This document shows positions 18,812 through 27,141 of a DNA stretch of 34,551 bases, piece by piece. How positions within the stretch are numbered: the stretch's first letter is position 1; every line of letters begins with the position of its first letter. The translations under genes were made by a program, and so were the position numbers. The notes beneath the pieces were generated by a model that was not told the origin of the DNA, made no database searches, and saw only the letters and a program-made list of their open reading frames with translations. The DNA lies in NCBI GenBank assembly GCA_016209325.1, contig JACQWJ010000011.1, positions 1 through 34,551 of the forward strand, read 5' to 3'. The DNA is from Candidatus Uhrbacteria bacterium (GTDB lineage Bacteria > Patescibacteriota > Patescibacteriia > UBA9934 > GWF2-40-263).

Positions 18812-19342
18812 TCAGGAAGTTTGGTGTGGAAAAAAGACGAACAGACGTCGTAGAACCACAGCCGTTTTTTGAAAAAAGAAAAAAAGGAGACTGGCCCACA
18901 ACGTAAGAAAAACCGCCTGCACGAGAAAAAACAAACCAAGATCAGACCATGGAACGGGTACGCCCGTGATCCAAGCTTGCCCGAAAAAAAACACGGTATG
19001 CAGTGCGTGGAGAAATGCCAAACAAACAAGGGAGCAGCCCACGGTCCCGGAGAGAGTCCGATGAGAAAACAAGCGTCGGGTCAGAAAGATGCCTATCAAG
19101 GAGACCGTCAGGTAGACGACTATTTCACCGGGCATCACGCCCATGCGCGACAGATCCAGAAATGCTCCCTGCAAAACCAGCCACCATGGCCCAAACGGTC
19201 CGCGCACGTACTGCAGAGCATACATTCCGAAGGCGAAGAGGATGGGCATGAACCGGAACGGCGGTGGAAGCGATGTAATAAAGCTGGTCTGCAGGGCAAA
19301 CATCAAAAAAAACAAACAGGCACATGCAACGAAACGGGACAT
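18812..19342 (-). CDS. mreD: rod shape-determining protein MreD-like
   Basis: Polytopic hydrophobic protein between mreC and mrdA; start 1 nt from the mreC stop. Confidence 0.75.
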   Translation of the reverse strand: MSRFVACACLFFLMFALQTSFITSLPPPFRFMPILFAFGMYALQYVRGPFGPWWLVLQGAFLDLSRMGVMPGEIVVYLTVSLIGIFLTRRLFSHRTLSGTVGCSLVCLAFLHALHTVFFFGQAWITGVPVPWSDLGLFFLVQAVFLTLWASLLFFFFQKTAVVLRRLFVFFPHQTS

Positions 19343-19343
19343 A

Positions 19344-20150
19344 TCAAGGGGAAATATCCGGCAAGATGACGGAAACGAGACTATATTGGGACGAATCGAC
19401 GATCGGCTCGACGAATGCTTGTTGAAAAGGAGCCTCAGGGTCCCTGGATACTCCGTTGACGATCCCAACGAGCAGACCCGACGGAATTCCCTCCTCCTGA
19501 CCGGAAGTGATGACGAGGTCGTCAACTGCAAGCAGCTGATCGTTTGGAACAAAACGTAACATCAGGAGGAAACCGGACGTGCCTTCCAGGATGCCGATGG
19601 GGCGCGTGTCCGCCAGCAGCGACACAGAGAGTTTAGAACGACGGTCTCCGAGGGACCGAACAAGCGCGGCGTGGGAAAACACCTCCGTGACTTTTCCCAC
19701 GATCATTCCCTTCCCCACGACGACGGGTGCACCAAGACGTATCCCATCGTCCGAACCGCGATCCACAAGAAACGTCGATTGCAGAGGATCCGCCGACCGG
19801 CTGAGAACGCGGGCGGTCACATGCCGAAAGGATTGACGTTCGAAAAACGCGATTTGATCTTTCAAATTTTGATTTTCCTGACGAAGCGGTTCCAGAGAAA
19901 CGGTTTGCAACAGACACTGAGTCAGACGCTCCTCCAGGAGACCTCGATCCTCCGCGAGCACGAAACCGAATCCCGGAACGCGCTGTCTCCATTGAGACGT
20001 GGTCCAAACTCCGACAGAAGACAAGGGGCGTTGTAGCCAGCGCAACAGATAAGGGCCGAGGAGCAGAAGCACAACAACAGCAAACATCGACAAAAGGAGA
20101 AGAGGAATCCTCGGAACCATGGAGCGCCAAGGCCGTTTGGGGATGGTCAT
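19344..20150 (-). CDS. mreC: rod shape-determining protein MreC
   Basis: TM, coiled coil, then VTARVLSRSADPLQSTFLVDRGSDDGIRLGAPVVVGKGMIVGKVTEV; ATGA overlap with mreB. Confidence 0.92.
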   Translation of the reverse strand: MTIPKRPWRSMVPRIPLLLLSMFAVVVLLLLGPYLLRWLQRPLSSVGVWTTSQWRQRVPGFGFVLAEDRGLLEERLTQCLLQTVSLEPLRQENQNLKDQIAFFERQSFRHVTARVLSRSADPLQSTFLVDRGSDDGIRLGAPVVVGKGMIVGKVTEVFSHAALVRSLGDRRSKLSVSLLADTRPIGILEGTSGFLLMLRFVPNDQLLAVDDLVITSGQEEGIPSGLLVGIVNGVSRDPEAPFQQAFVEPIVDSSQYSLVSVILPDISP

Positions 20151-21199
20151 AGAATCCCTCCTCCCTTCGAAGACGGAAGTGCAACGTCCTGGAGCAGCGC
20201 GGGCTGGTCGATGAGGAGTCCGGCCCCCCGCACGACACATGTGAGGGGATCGTCGGCCACGCGTACGGGAATCGCCGTCTCGGTCGCCAGCAGCTTGTCG
20301 AATCCCTTCAGGAGTGCTCCTCCTCCAGCCAGGATGATTCCCCGCTCGTAAATGTCGGCCACGAGTTCGGGAGGGGTGATCTCCAAGGTGGCTTTGATGT
20401 TTTCTACGATCGTACGCACCGAACGGGAAAGGGCTTCTCGCATTTGCGAATCGTTCACAATGATCTCCTTTGGAAGACCTGTGACCATGTCACGACCGCG
20501 GATTTCCATCTGCAGGGGCTCTTCAAGAGGAATGGCACTACCGATCCGCATTTTGATCATCTCCGCATGCCGCTCCCCGAGCAGGAGGTTGAACACGTCC
20601 CGACTGTAGGTCATGATGTTCTTGTTGAATTCCTCTCCCGCGATGGGGAGAGACTTCCAGGTGACGACGCCAGCCAGCGAAATGACCGCGATGTCGGTTG
20701 TCCCTCCCCCAATGTCAACCATGAGGGTGCCAAGTGAGTCCTGCACGGGAAGGCGCGCGCCGATCGCAGCCAACATAGGCTCCTCGACAAGATAGACTTC
20801 ACGAGCACCCGCCGACAAGACGGCGTCTTCAACGGCCTTGCGTTCAACTTCGGTGATCTCCAACGGAACGCCGATCACGACCAGCGGACGCGGAAGGAGC
20901 ACGTGGGACTCCTGGTGCACACGGTCAATGAAGTACTTGAGCATTTTTTCGGTGGCCTCGAAGTCCGAAATAACGCCCTTCGTCAAGGGCTTAATGATGT
21001 GAAGATGGGGGGGCGTCTTGCCCAGCATGTCCCGGGCATCCCGTCCCACGGCGAGGATCTGGTCGGTTCGCGAATTTACGGCGACGACGGAAGGTTCGTT
21101 AATCAAAATGCCCTTGTCTTTGACGTACACAAGAGTATTGGCCGTTCCGAGATCGATTCCCAAATCTTTGGAAAATTTTCCGAGAAACCGCTTGAACAT
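20147..21199 (-). CDS. mreB: rod shape-determining protein MreB
   Basis: KDLGIDLGTANTLVYVKDKGILINEPSVVAVN; MVDIGGGTTDIAVISLAG; ILAGGGALLKGFD. Confidence 0.98.
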   Translation of the reverse strand: MFKRFLGKFSKDLGIDLGTANTLVYVKDKGILINEPSVVAVNSRTDQILAVGRDARDMLGKTPPHLHIIKPLTKGVISDFEATEKMLKYFIDRVHQESHVLLPRPLVVIGVPLEITEVERKAVEDAVLSAGAREVYLVEEPMLAAIGARLPVQDSLGTLMVDIGGGTTDIAVISLAGVVTWKSLPIAGEEFNKNIMTYSRDVFNLLLGERHAEMIKMRIGSAIPLEEPLQMEIRGRDMVTGLPKEIIVNDSQMREALSRSVRTIVENIKATLEITPPELVADIYERGIILAGGGALLKGFDKLLATETAIPVRVADDPLTCVVRGAGLLIDQPALLQDVALPSSKGGGIL

Positions 21200-21226
21200 G
21201 AATATTTTGGTAGGGAACAAGCCTTT

Positions 21227-21255
21227 ATCCTATCGGATGAAAAAAAGCTTGGCAA
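21227..21255 (-). promoter_or_regulatory. putative mreB operon promoter
   Basis: Minus strand TTGCCA-N17-TAGGAT, 28 bp upstream of the mreB ATG. Confidence 0.55.
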
Positions 21256-21279
21256 GGGAAAATTGAACACTCTTTGTCG

Positions 21280-21675
21280 TCAATCCTTAACCGACCTGCG
21301 AAAAGCCTGCGAGGCTAGGAAGGCAAGCTCAAGCGCGCTCACGATCGCGACCAGGAGAAGGATGTTCCACCAGGTGAGCAGGCCCCGGGCAAGCAGCGCC
21401 AAGGATGCGATAAGTAGGAGGGAAAACAGAACTCCCTGACGGAAGGAGACGAGGACGTGGCGTGATACGAGCTCGTCTTTACGCATATGGCGGCGCACAG
21501 TAGTCGTCGCAAGAGTAAACGTCCCAAGCAGCGCGACGAATAACGTCAGGTAAAAAAAGACGAACGCCGTAAATCCGGCTGTCGTTGGATCAATCCCAAA
21601 CAGGACGTAACCCCACGCAAACCACATGGCAAGCGTGGCGGATCCCATGACGAGCATGAACCAGCGAAATGTCAT
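21280..21675 (-). CDS. small polytopic membrane protein of unknown function
   Basis: 131 aa, three to four predicted TM segments. Confidence 0.65.
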   Translation of the reverse strand: MTFRWFMLVMGSATLAMWFAWGYVLFGIDPTTAGFTAFVFFYLTLFVALLGTFTLATTTVRRHMRKDELVSRHVLVSFRQGVLFSLLLIASLALLARGLLTWWNILLLVAIVSALELAFLASQAFRRSVKD

Positions 21676-21678
21676 AGC

Positions 21679-22002
21679 TTACTCCATCGTATCATGGAAA
21701 TCGGAAACGATCCGCGTGCGCACACGGGCGACAGGAACTCCCGGAAGCCGTTCGGACAGGAGCGCAAGGAGGTCCGCTTCCCGTTCGAGGATGAAATGGG
21801 CGGCGGCGGCGTTCCGACAGCCGACGACGACCGTGCCCTCCTGGGCAAAAAACAAGGTCATGACATCCCCTTCCCTTCCCGGCGGCAGGATGGCGGTCAG
21901 ACAGGCATTGCAGGTTTCGACGACCCAGGAGGCTTCGGCTTGGACGGAGACGGGCCCGCGGCGTACGGCCTGGGGCAGGAGATCGCGCAAGGACTGAAAC
22001 AT
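21679..22002 (-). CDS. DUF721/DciA-like small protein
   Basis: CNACLTAILPPGREGDVMTLFFAQEGTVVVGCRNAAAAHFILEREADLLALLSERLPGVPVARVRTRI has the general pattern of DUF721 proteins; not verified by search. Confidence 0.45.
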   Translation of the reverse strand: MFQSLRDLLPQAVRRGPVSVQAEASWVVETCNACLTAILPPGREGDVMTLFFAQEGTVVVGCRNAAAAHFILEREADLLALLSERLPGVPVARVRTRIVSDFHDTME

Positions 22003-22008
22003 AAGGAC

Positions 22009-24963
22009 TCAATCCGCCTGGCGGAATTCACAGATATCGCGGAAGTCGCAATACCGGCAGTCGAATCCCGGTGTCGCCTCAAACCGGCTGGCCCGCATGC
22101 GGTCCGCCTGCTCGGCGATTTCGCCCTCGAACGCCTCCAATTCTTCGGGAGTTCCAAGAAAGCTCAGTTCCGAATGATCGTCGAGATAATGGTAGGTCAG
22201 CTTCTTCGGCACGAGCCCGAGGCTCCGCTCGGCCGCCAGTTGGTAGAGCCACAGCTGCTTCTTATCCTTCTTCTCGAGCTTGTCCTTGGGAGCGCCCGTC
22301 TTGTAGTCGACGATTTCCACACCTCCCTCGACGCAGTCGATCCGGTCAATGCGGCCCTTTAACATGACGCCACCCAGTTTCATGGCGAACGCCTGCTCCA
22401 CGGCAAACGGTATGGGAGGAGCCGTGCGAAGCAGTGCTGCGTAGGACTTCAGCGCTTCCCTGCCCTTCGCTTTGTAGGCGTCGCGCTCACGCTCGCTCGG
22501 GTACCACTCGTCGATCCAGGCTTTGTCGAACAGGTCGAGGAGCTCCTGCGCGTTCATGGGAACGGACGCGGCAGGGGAGGACGGTGGCGTTGTTTCAAAT
22601 AGCCCTCCCTGGCTTTTGCCCTCCCGGTCGATCCACAGCTGAAACCAGGCCTGGAGCGCGCCGTGCATACTCTTGCCGTACGACTGGGTCCAGGTGGAAA
22701 AAACAGGGATCTTCAGGATGTGCGCGAACTTGTACTGCAGGGGGCATGTCTCAAAGGCTCGGAGCTGGGTGAAACTAAACTGTCGCGGCAGTTCATACGG
22801 AACCGGCGTGTCAGACGTCGGAACGGACATCTCGGTTTCTTCCGCAAACGGATCCGCCACATCGAAAACAAGATCCGCCGCCGAAGCCTGAATGTCAAGC
22901 TCATGGAGGAAACGCGACAATTTTTTCTTACGCGCACCACCATAGTCGTCGGCGGAGGTGAAGAAGAGCGCGTCCTTGGCCCGCGTGATGGCCACGTAAA
23001 ACAACCGACGTTCCTCTTCCAGGTGGTCGTCGCCCCCGGGCAGGCGCTGCTGCGTGAGGTCCGCCGGAAGCGGAATGGGGTCCCGTCGCTCGAACGTCGG
23101 AAAGCGACGGTCGACGAGATTCACGACGAACACGAAACGGAATTCGAGACCCTTCGATCCGTGCACAGTCATGATGCGGACCGCGTCGGGACCGATCTCG
23201 CGGTCGGGCGACAGGGAACCCTCCTCCCCCGCGTCGCGCTCATGGCCGAGCTCGGTCAGAAAGGCGCGCAGGGTCGGATGGCGTCCGTGCGCGTCGAAGC
23301 GCTTGGCCCGCTCATGGAATTGGTGGAGGAAACGAAAGTCCTCGAGCTTCCGGGCTTCGGACAGGCCGTTCACGTGCGCGACGAGTTTGCTCTCACGCGC
23401 CACGCGGACCACCATCACAGAGGCGGTGCGCGTCTTCGCCTCCTGGATCAGGCGGTCGAGGAGGGACAAGAGGGTCTCGACGGCCTGCGCGGTCGGCTCG
23501 TCGACACCGGAGATCGCGCGGACCGAGCGGCAGACGTCGTACAGCGCCTTGCCCTGCCGGTGGGCCTCGTGGGTGAGCGTAACGAGCGCGTGCGGGGTCA
23601 GGCCGAAGAGGGGGTGGGCGAGCGCGCGGTAGAGGCTGGGGCTGTGGTACGGATCGTCAACGATCCGTACGAACGCGACCAGGTCCAAGATGACGCCTTT
23701 GGCATACAGACCGCGCAGGGCCATGAATTGATACGGAATACCGCAACGTTCAAAGACCTGGACGAAGTCGTCGGCGGAACCGTTGGCGCGCACGAGCACG
23801 CCGAAGTCGCCCCACGTCGCGTCTGGATGGGTGGCGCGAAGCTCAAAAATCTTGGAAGCGACCCCACGAACTTCCTCGACAAGCGACGAAAAATGCAGGT
23901 GCTCGACATGCCCCTCCTCCGCGCGTTCCGACACGAGCCGCTTGGACAGCGCGGAACCGTCTCCCGCCGGCCGTCCTTCGAGGCGATTAGGGTTGTTGGC
24001 CTGAATAAACGCGTAGGCGCGGTCCAGAATCTTCTGTCCCGAGCGGTAGTTCCTGACCAGCACCACCTTCTTTGCGTCAGGAAAATCTCCCTCGAACTCG
24101 AGGATATTCGCCAAGGACGCGCCGCGGAAGCGGTAGATCGCCTGGTCGTCGTCGCCGACCACCGTTACGTTGTTCCGCGGCGCCGCAAGCTTCTTGATGA
24201 GCTCGTACTGAGCCCCATTCGTGTCCTGAAACTCGTCGACGAGGAGATAGGGATACCGCTCGCGGAGCGCGTTCAGCACATGCGGCCGCTCGCGGATCAG
24301 CCGTAGCGTCTCCAAAATAAGATCGCCGAAGTCGAGAGCGTCTTCCTCGCGCAGGATCTGCTGGTAGACGTGGTATGCGCGTGCCAACTCTTCCAACCGT
24401 TTCGTCTCAAGATTCGCCTCGTCGTCCGCTTGGGCACTGTCGAGATTGGCCTTCTTCGATTCCGCGTACGCGAGGTACGCGTCGGGCGACACCATCTCGT
24501 CCTTGGCCCGCGAGAAGTGCTGAAGAAGCGCCTTGATGTACTTCGTGGGATTCCCCATCGGCCGGTAATAATCGAGTTCAAACCGGTCGAGCGACTGCCG
24601 CACGAGCAGCCACGCGTCGAGCTCGTCGACCAGGGTGAAGTCGCGCGGCAACCCAATCTCGACGCCGTAATCCCGGAGCACTTGTTCGCAAAAAGCATGG
24701 AACGTCGAAATCTGCGTGTTCACGTACCCGTACGGCAGGAGCAGATCAACACGCTCCTCCATCTCCGCTGCCGCCTTGTCGGTAAAGGTCAGCGCCAGAA
24801 TGTTTTCCGGCTTTATTCCCTGGTTCTGAATCAGCCAACCGATGCGCCGCGTAATCACGGTGGTCTTCCCCGTCCCCGCCCCGGCGATAATCATAAGCGG
24901 CCCCGTCGTATGCGTGACGGCCTGGATTTGTTCGGGATTCAGGTTGTCGAGCAGGGTTTCCAT
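22009..24963 (-). CDS. UvrD/PcrA-type superfamily 1 helicase fused to a C-terminal PD-(D/E)XK nuclease with Fe-S-type cysteines
   Basis: LNPEQIQAVTHTTGPLMIIAGAGTGKTTVITRRI (Walker A), LLVDEFQDTN (Walker B), GSKGLEFRFVFVVN; C-terminal GRIDRID...VEIVDYKTG and FETC...FDCRYCDFRDIC. Confidence 0.93.
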   Translation of the reverse strand: METLLDNLNPEQIQAVTHTTGPLMIIAGAGTGKTTVITRRIGWLIQNQGIKPENILALTFTDKAAAEMEERVDLLLPYGYVNTQISTFHAFCEQVLRDYGVEIGLPRDFTLVDELDAWLLVRQSLDRFELDYYRPMGNPTKYIKALLQHFSRAKDEMVSPDAYLAYAESKKANLDSAQADDEANLETKRLEELARAYHVYQQILREEDALDFGDLILETLRLIRERPHVLNALRERYPYLLVDEFQDTNGAQYELIKKLAAPRNNVTVVGDDDQAIYRFRGASLANILEFEGDFPDAKKVVLVRNYRSGQKILDRAYAFIQANNPNRLEGRPAGDGSALSKRLVSERAEEGHVEHLHFSSLVEEVRGVASKIFELRATHPDATWGDFGVLVRANGSADDFVQVFERCGIPYQFMALRGLYAKGVILDLVAFVRIVDDPYHSPSLYRALAHPLFGLTPHALVTLTHEAHRQGKALYDVCRSVRAISGVDEPTAQAVETLLSLLDRLIQEAKTRTASVMVVRVARESKLVAHVNGLSEARKLEDFRFLHQFHERAKRFDAHGRHPTLRAFLTELGHERDAGEEGSLSPDREIGPDAVRIMTVHGSKGLEFRFVFVVNLVDRRFPTFERRDPIPLPADLTQQRLPGGDDHLEEERRLFYVAITRAKDALFFTSADDYGGARKKKLSRFLHELDIQASAADLVFDVADPFAEETEMSVPTSDTPVPYELPRQFSFTQLRAFETCPLQYKFAHILKIPVFSTWTQSYGKSMHGALQAWFQLWIDREGKSQGGLFETTPPSSPAASVPMNAQELLDLFDKAWIDEWYPSERERDAYKAKGREALKSYAALLRTAPPIPFAVEQAFAMKLGGVMLKGRIDRIDCVEGGVEIVDYKTGAPKDKLEKKDKKQLWLYQLAAERSLGLVPKKLTYHYLDDHSELSFLGTPEELEAFEGEIAEQADRMRASRFEATPGFDCRYCDFRDICEFRQAD

Positions 24964-25034
24964 ATCGGGGGGAATTATATATCAGCGGGGAGGTTTAGTT
25001 TAGTTTTCTTCGGTAAGAAGTAAGTTTATGTTAT

Positions 25035-25063
25035 TTGACAAAGAAGATACTTTCCGATACCTT
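25035..25063 (+). promoter_or_regulatory. weak candidate promoter for the plus-strand island
   Basis: TTGACA-N17-TACCTT; perfect -35, poor -10. Confidence 0.3.
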
Positions 25064-25118
25064 CCCAAAGTAGTCAGTCTGCATTGATCCAAAAACACCT
25101 TCATGGCATTGGAGAACG

Positions 25119-25589
25119 GTGATGATTTACCGAAACTGGAAAGCAATTACGGATTCGAGCCAGATCGATCCGTACATGACGAGGGCACTGGCTCTACTGA
25201 ATCTCGACAGTCCTCTGGGGCGCGAGTTCGTCAACCGATTTCCCGAGTGGTTCTCCACCACCCCTCTGGAGGACGCTGGCCCGATTCCGCTGTCCGTGAT
25301 TCGAACGACGGCCTGCCGGCTCGACGGGATGGAACGCGCCGCGGATTTTCCCTTCAGTTGCGGAGCAACGGTCGAGCTCGGCATCCCGACCCTTCAATTC
25401 GCTCTGAACAGTCATACGGAACGGGAGTGGGGTATCCCGCTCATTCCGCCAGAGTTGAAGGAGGTCAAGCAGCAGGGCACCACGATCAACCACGGTGTGG
25501 AAACGTTCGTGTGTCTTGAATACAACACGAATAGCGGAGTGGGAATCGTCTACTTCGCTCCCCTTATATACGTCGACCCGACATCCTGA
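25119..25589 (+). CDS. hypothetical protein (156 aa)
   Basis: Open frame with no long opposing CDS, followed by a terminator-like hairpin; no family recognised. Confidence 0.55.
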   Translation: MMIYRNWKAITDSSQIDPYMTRALALLNLDSPLGREFVNRFPEWFSTTPLEDAGPIPLSVIRTTACRLDGMERAADFPFSCGATVELGIPTLQFALNSHTEREWGIPLIPPELKEVKQQGTTINHGVETFVCLEYNTNSGVGIVYFAPLIYVDPTS

Positions 25590-25600
25590 TGCCGTTCCTC

Positions 25601-25640
25601 GCGCTCCCACCGGGTCCTCCGGCGGCGGGCGCTTTTCTTT
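25601..25640 (+). terminator. GC-rich hairpin followed by T-rich tract
   Basis: GCGCTCCCACCGG-GTCCT-CCGGCGGCGGGCGC-TTTTCTTTT, stem with one bulge and one mismatch. Confidence 0.55.
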
Positions 25641-25762
25641 TGAACAGGATGTCGAGTTTACGCATTACAAGAGAAATGTTACAGTCAAATTGTATGCCTC
25701 TTGCAAGCACAAAAACACGTCAGGCCTCGGTGGGCCAAAAGGAATTGCGACGCGTATTTAAG

Positions 25763-25912
25763 ATGAGTACGGCGTTGGTGGATTTGGTGGAAAGCATTCT
25801 GGAAGATACGAACAATTTCAAACAGGAATTCACACGAGGTCTGCGCACGTCCCTCAAGCAAGTCAAAAAGGGGAACGTCAAAAAAATCGAGAGTCTGTCC
25901 GATCTCAGGTGA
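25763..25912 (+). CDS. small antitoxin-like protein (RelB-type partner)
   Basis: MSTALVDLVESILEDTNNFKQEFTRGLRTSLKQVKKGNVKKIESLSDLR; C-terminal VKKGNVKKIESLSDL resembles type II antitoxins; immediately upstream of a RelE/ParE-like toxin. Confidence 0.6.
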   Translation: MSTALVDLVESILEDTNNFKQEFTRGLRTSLKQVKKGNVKKIESLSDLR

Positions 25913-25918
25913 GGCCGT

Positions 25919-26182
25919 ATGCGCGATCTGTTGATAACACCCCAATTTGAAAAGGACCTGAAAAAAATTTCGTTGAAGGTGCGTTCTCAGACAGATGAAA
26001 TCATCAAACGGCTTCGGAGGAATCCCATCGACTCATCGATTGCGCGAAAAAAGCTACATGGGTTCGAACCAGCATTGTGGCGCGTGCGCATCGGTCCTCA
26101 TCGACTGGTCTATTCATTTACCAAGACAATGCTCGTTCTACACCGCATCCGCCATCGTAAAGACATTTACCGAGATTTATAG
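25919..26182 (+). CDS. RelE/ParE-family toxin
   Basis: ITPQFEKDLKKIS...KKLHGFEPALWRVRIGPHRLVYSFTKTMLVLHRIRHRKDIYRDL, typical RelE/ParE fold pattern. Confidence 0.85.
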   Translation: MRDLLITPQFEKDLKKISLKVRSQTDEIIKRLRRNPIDSSIARKKLHGFEPALWRVRIGPHRLVYSFTKTMLVLHRIRHRKDIYRDL

Positions 26183-26226
26183 GGGATCCCGCGTTTTTGG
26201 TAAAAGGGAGAAAAGGAGTATTCTCT

Positions 26227-26757
26227 ATGCTGAACTACAGCGAAAAATTCAAAAATTTGGTCTTGTACATCCTTTCCCATGACTCATATCGGGAGGGTGG
26301 ACTGAAAAAGCTCAACAAGATGCTTTATTTTATCGACTTCTACTTTTACAAGGACCAAGAGCGCTTTATTTCCGATGTGGCGTACGCCAAGGCGGATATG
26401 GGACCCGTTGTGGATGGCTATCAGGAAATCTTTTCAAAGATGATGACAGACGGAGTGTTGAAAAAGCATGCGAACAGGTCGGGTATCCTTGAGGCTAACG
26501 TTCCGTACGACATTGCTTCGTTCGCCCCCGAAGAAATCGAACATATACGAAATGTCCTGGATGCGTATGGAAAGTTGTCTTCGACGATTCTTGAAACAAT
26601 CTCACACCAACAGCAGCCATGGCTTCTGACCAAACAGATGGGAGACATCATCGACCCGGACCTGGCGCTTCTCATCGATAACGGTGAATCGGAGGAAGTG
26701 GACATCCATGATCCCAAGCTTACTTCCGAACTGATCGCTCTCGCCGACTCGGTGTGA
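26227..26757 (+). CDS. Panacea/SocA-like (DUF4065) antitoxin domain protein
   Basis: LVLYILSHDSYREGGLKKLNKMLYFIDFYFYKDQERFISDVAYAKADMGPVVDGYQEIFSKMMTDGVL matches the DUF4065 pattern (K-L-x-K-LLYF...PYGPV-like). Confidence 0.7.
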   Translation: MLNYSEKFKNLVLYILSHDSYREGGLKKLNKMLYFIDFYFYKDQERFISDVAYAKADMGPVVDGYQEIFSKMMTDGVLKKHANRSGILEANVPYDIASFAPEEIEHIRNVLDAYGKLSSTILETISHQQQPWLLTKQMGDIIDPDLALLIDNGESEEVDIHDPKLTSELIALADSV

Positions 26758-26766
26758 CCGCTTCCT

Positions 26767-27068
26767 ATGCAGGTGGAAGTAATCGCCTCCCTCATGCGCG
26801 AAATTGACACAGGCGAGGCGCGAACCAAAAAATTGTTTTTCAAACAGAAGGAATTCTGGAGCGATTTCCAAATTATCCTTCCTTGGTAAAAAAGAAACTG
26901 AAAAACGTGCAGGATAAATACGGATCGCCCTTGTTTGAAATCCGTCTTGACGTCAAACGACGCATTGTGTTCGTGGAACGGGAACCAAACAGGGTTATCT
27001 GGCTCAAGATCTGTACGCACGACGAAGTGGCAAGAAGCAAAACGATTCGGGTAGTGGATCCCTATTAG
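26767..27068 (+). pseudogene. frame-disrupted putative toxin partner of the Panacea-like gene
   Basis: MQVEVIASLMREIDTGEARTKKLFFKQKEFWSDFQIILPW* (26767-26889) overlaps, in another frame, VKKKLKNVQDKYGSPLFEIRLDVKRRIVFVEREPNRVIWLKICTHDEVARSKTIRVVDPY* (to 27068). Confidence 0.45.
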
Positions 27069-27101
27069 CGAACGAACGATCGAGACCTGGATGATCAGGA
27101 A

Positions 27102-27136
27102 AAAATAGGCGAGAAGCAATTGCTCTCGCCTATTTT
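27102..27136. terminator. bidirectional terminator between convergent transcription units
   Basis: AAAATAGGCGAGAAGCAATTGCTCTCGCCTATTTT, near-perfect palindrome with one bulged A; same family as 99-132. Confidence 0.85.
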
Positions 27137-27141
27137 CGAAT

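Noticed and set aside
18835-18915. A-rich tract (GAAAAAAGAAAAAAAGGAG) that looks like a low-GC insertion
   Set aside because: It is the complement of the Phe-rich C-terminus of MreD (LLFFFFQKTAVV); ordinary coding sequence.
22663-24306. 547-aa plus-strand ORF antisense to the UvrD-nuclease gene
   Set aside because: Low-complexity, R/V/G-rich translation with no domain signature; explained by codon bias of the opposite, clearly identified CDS.
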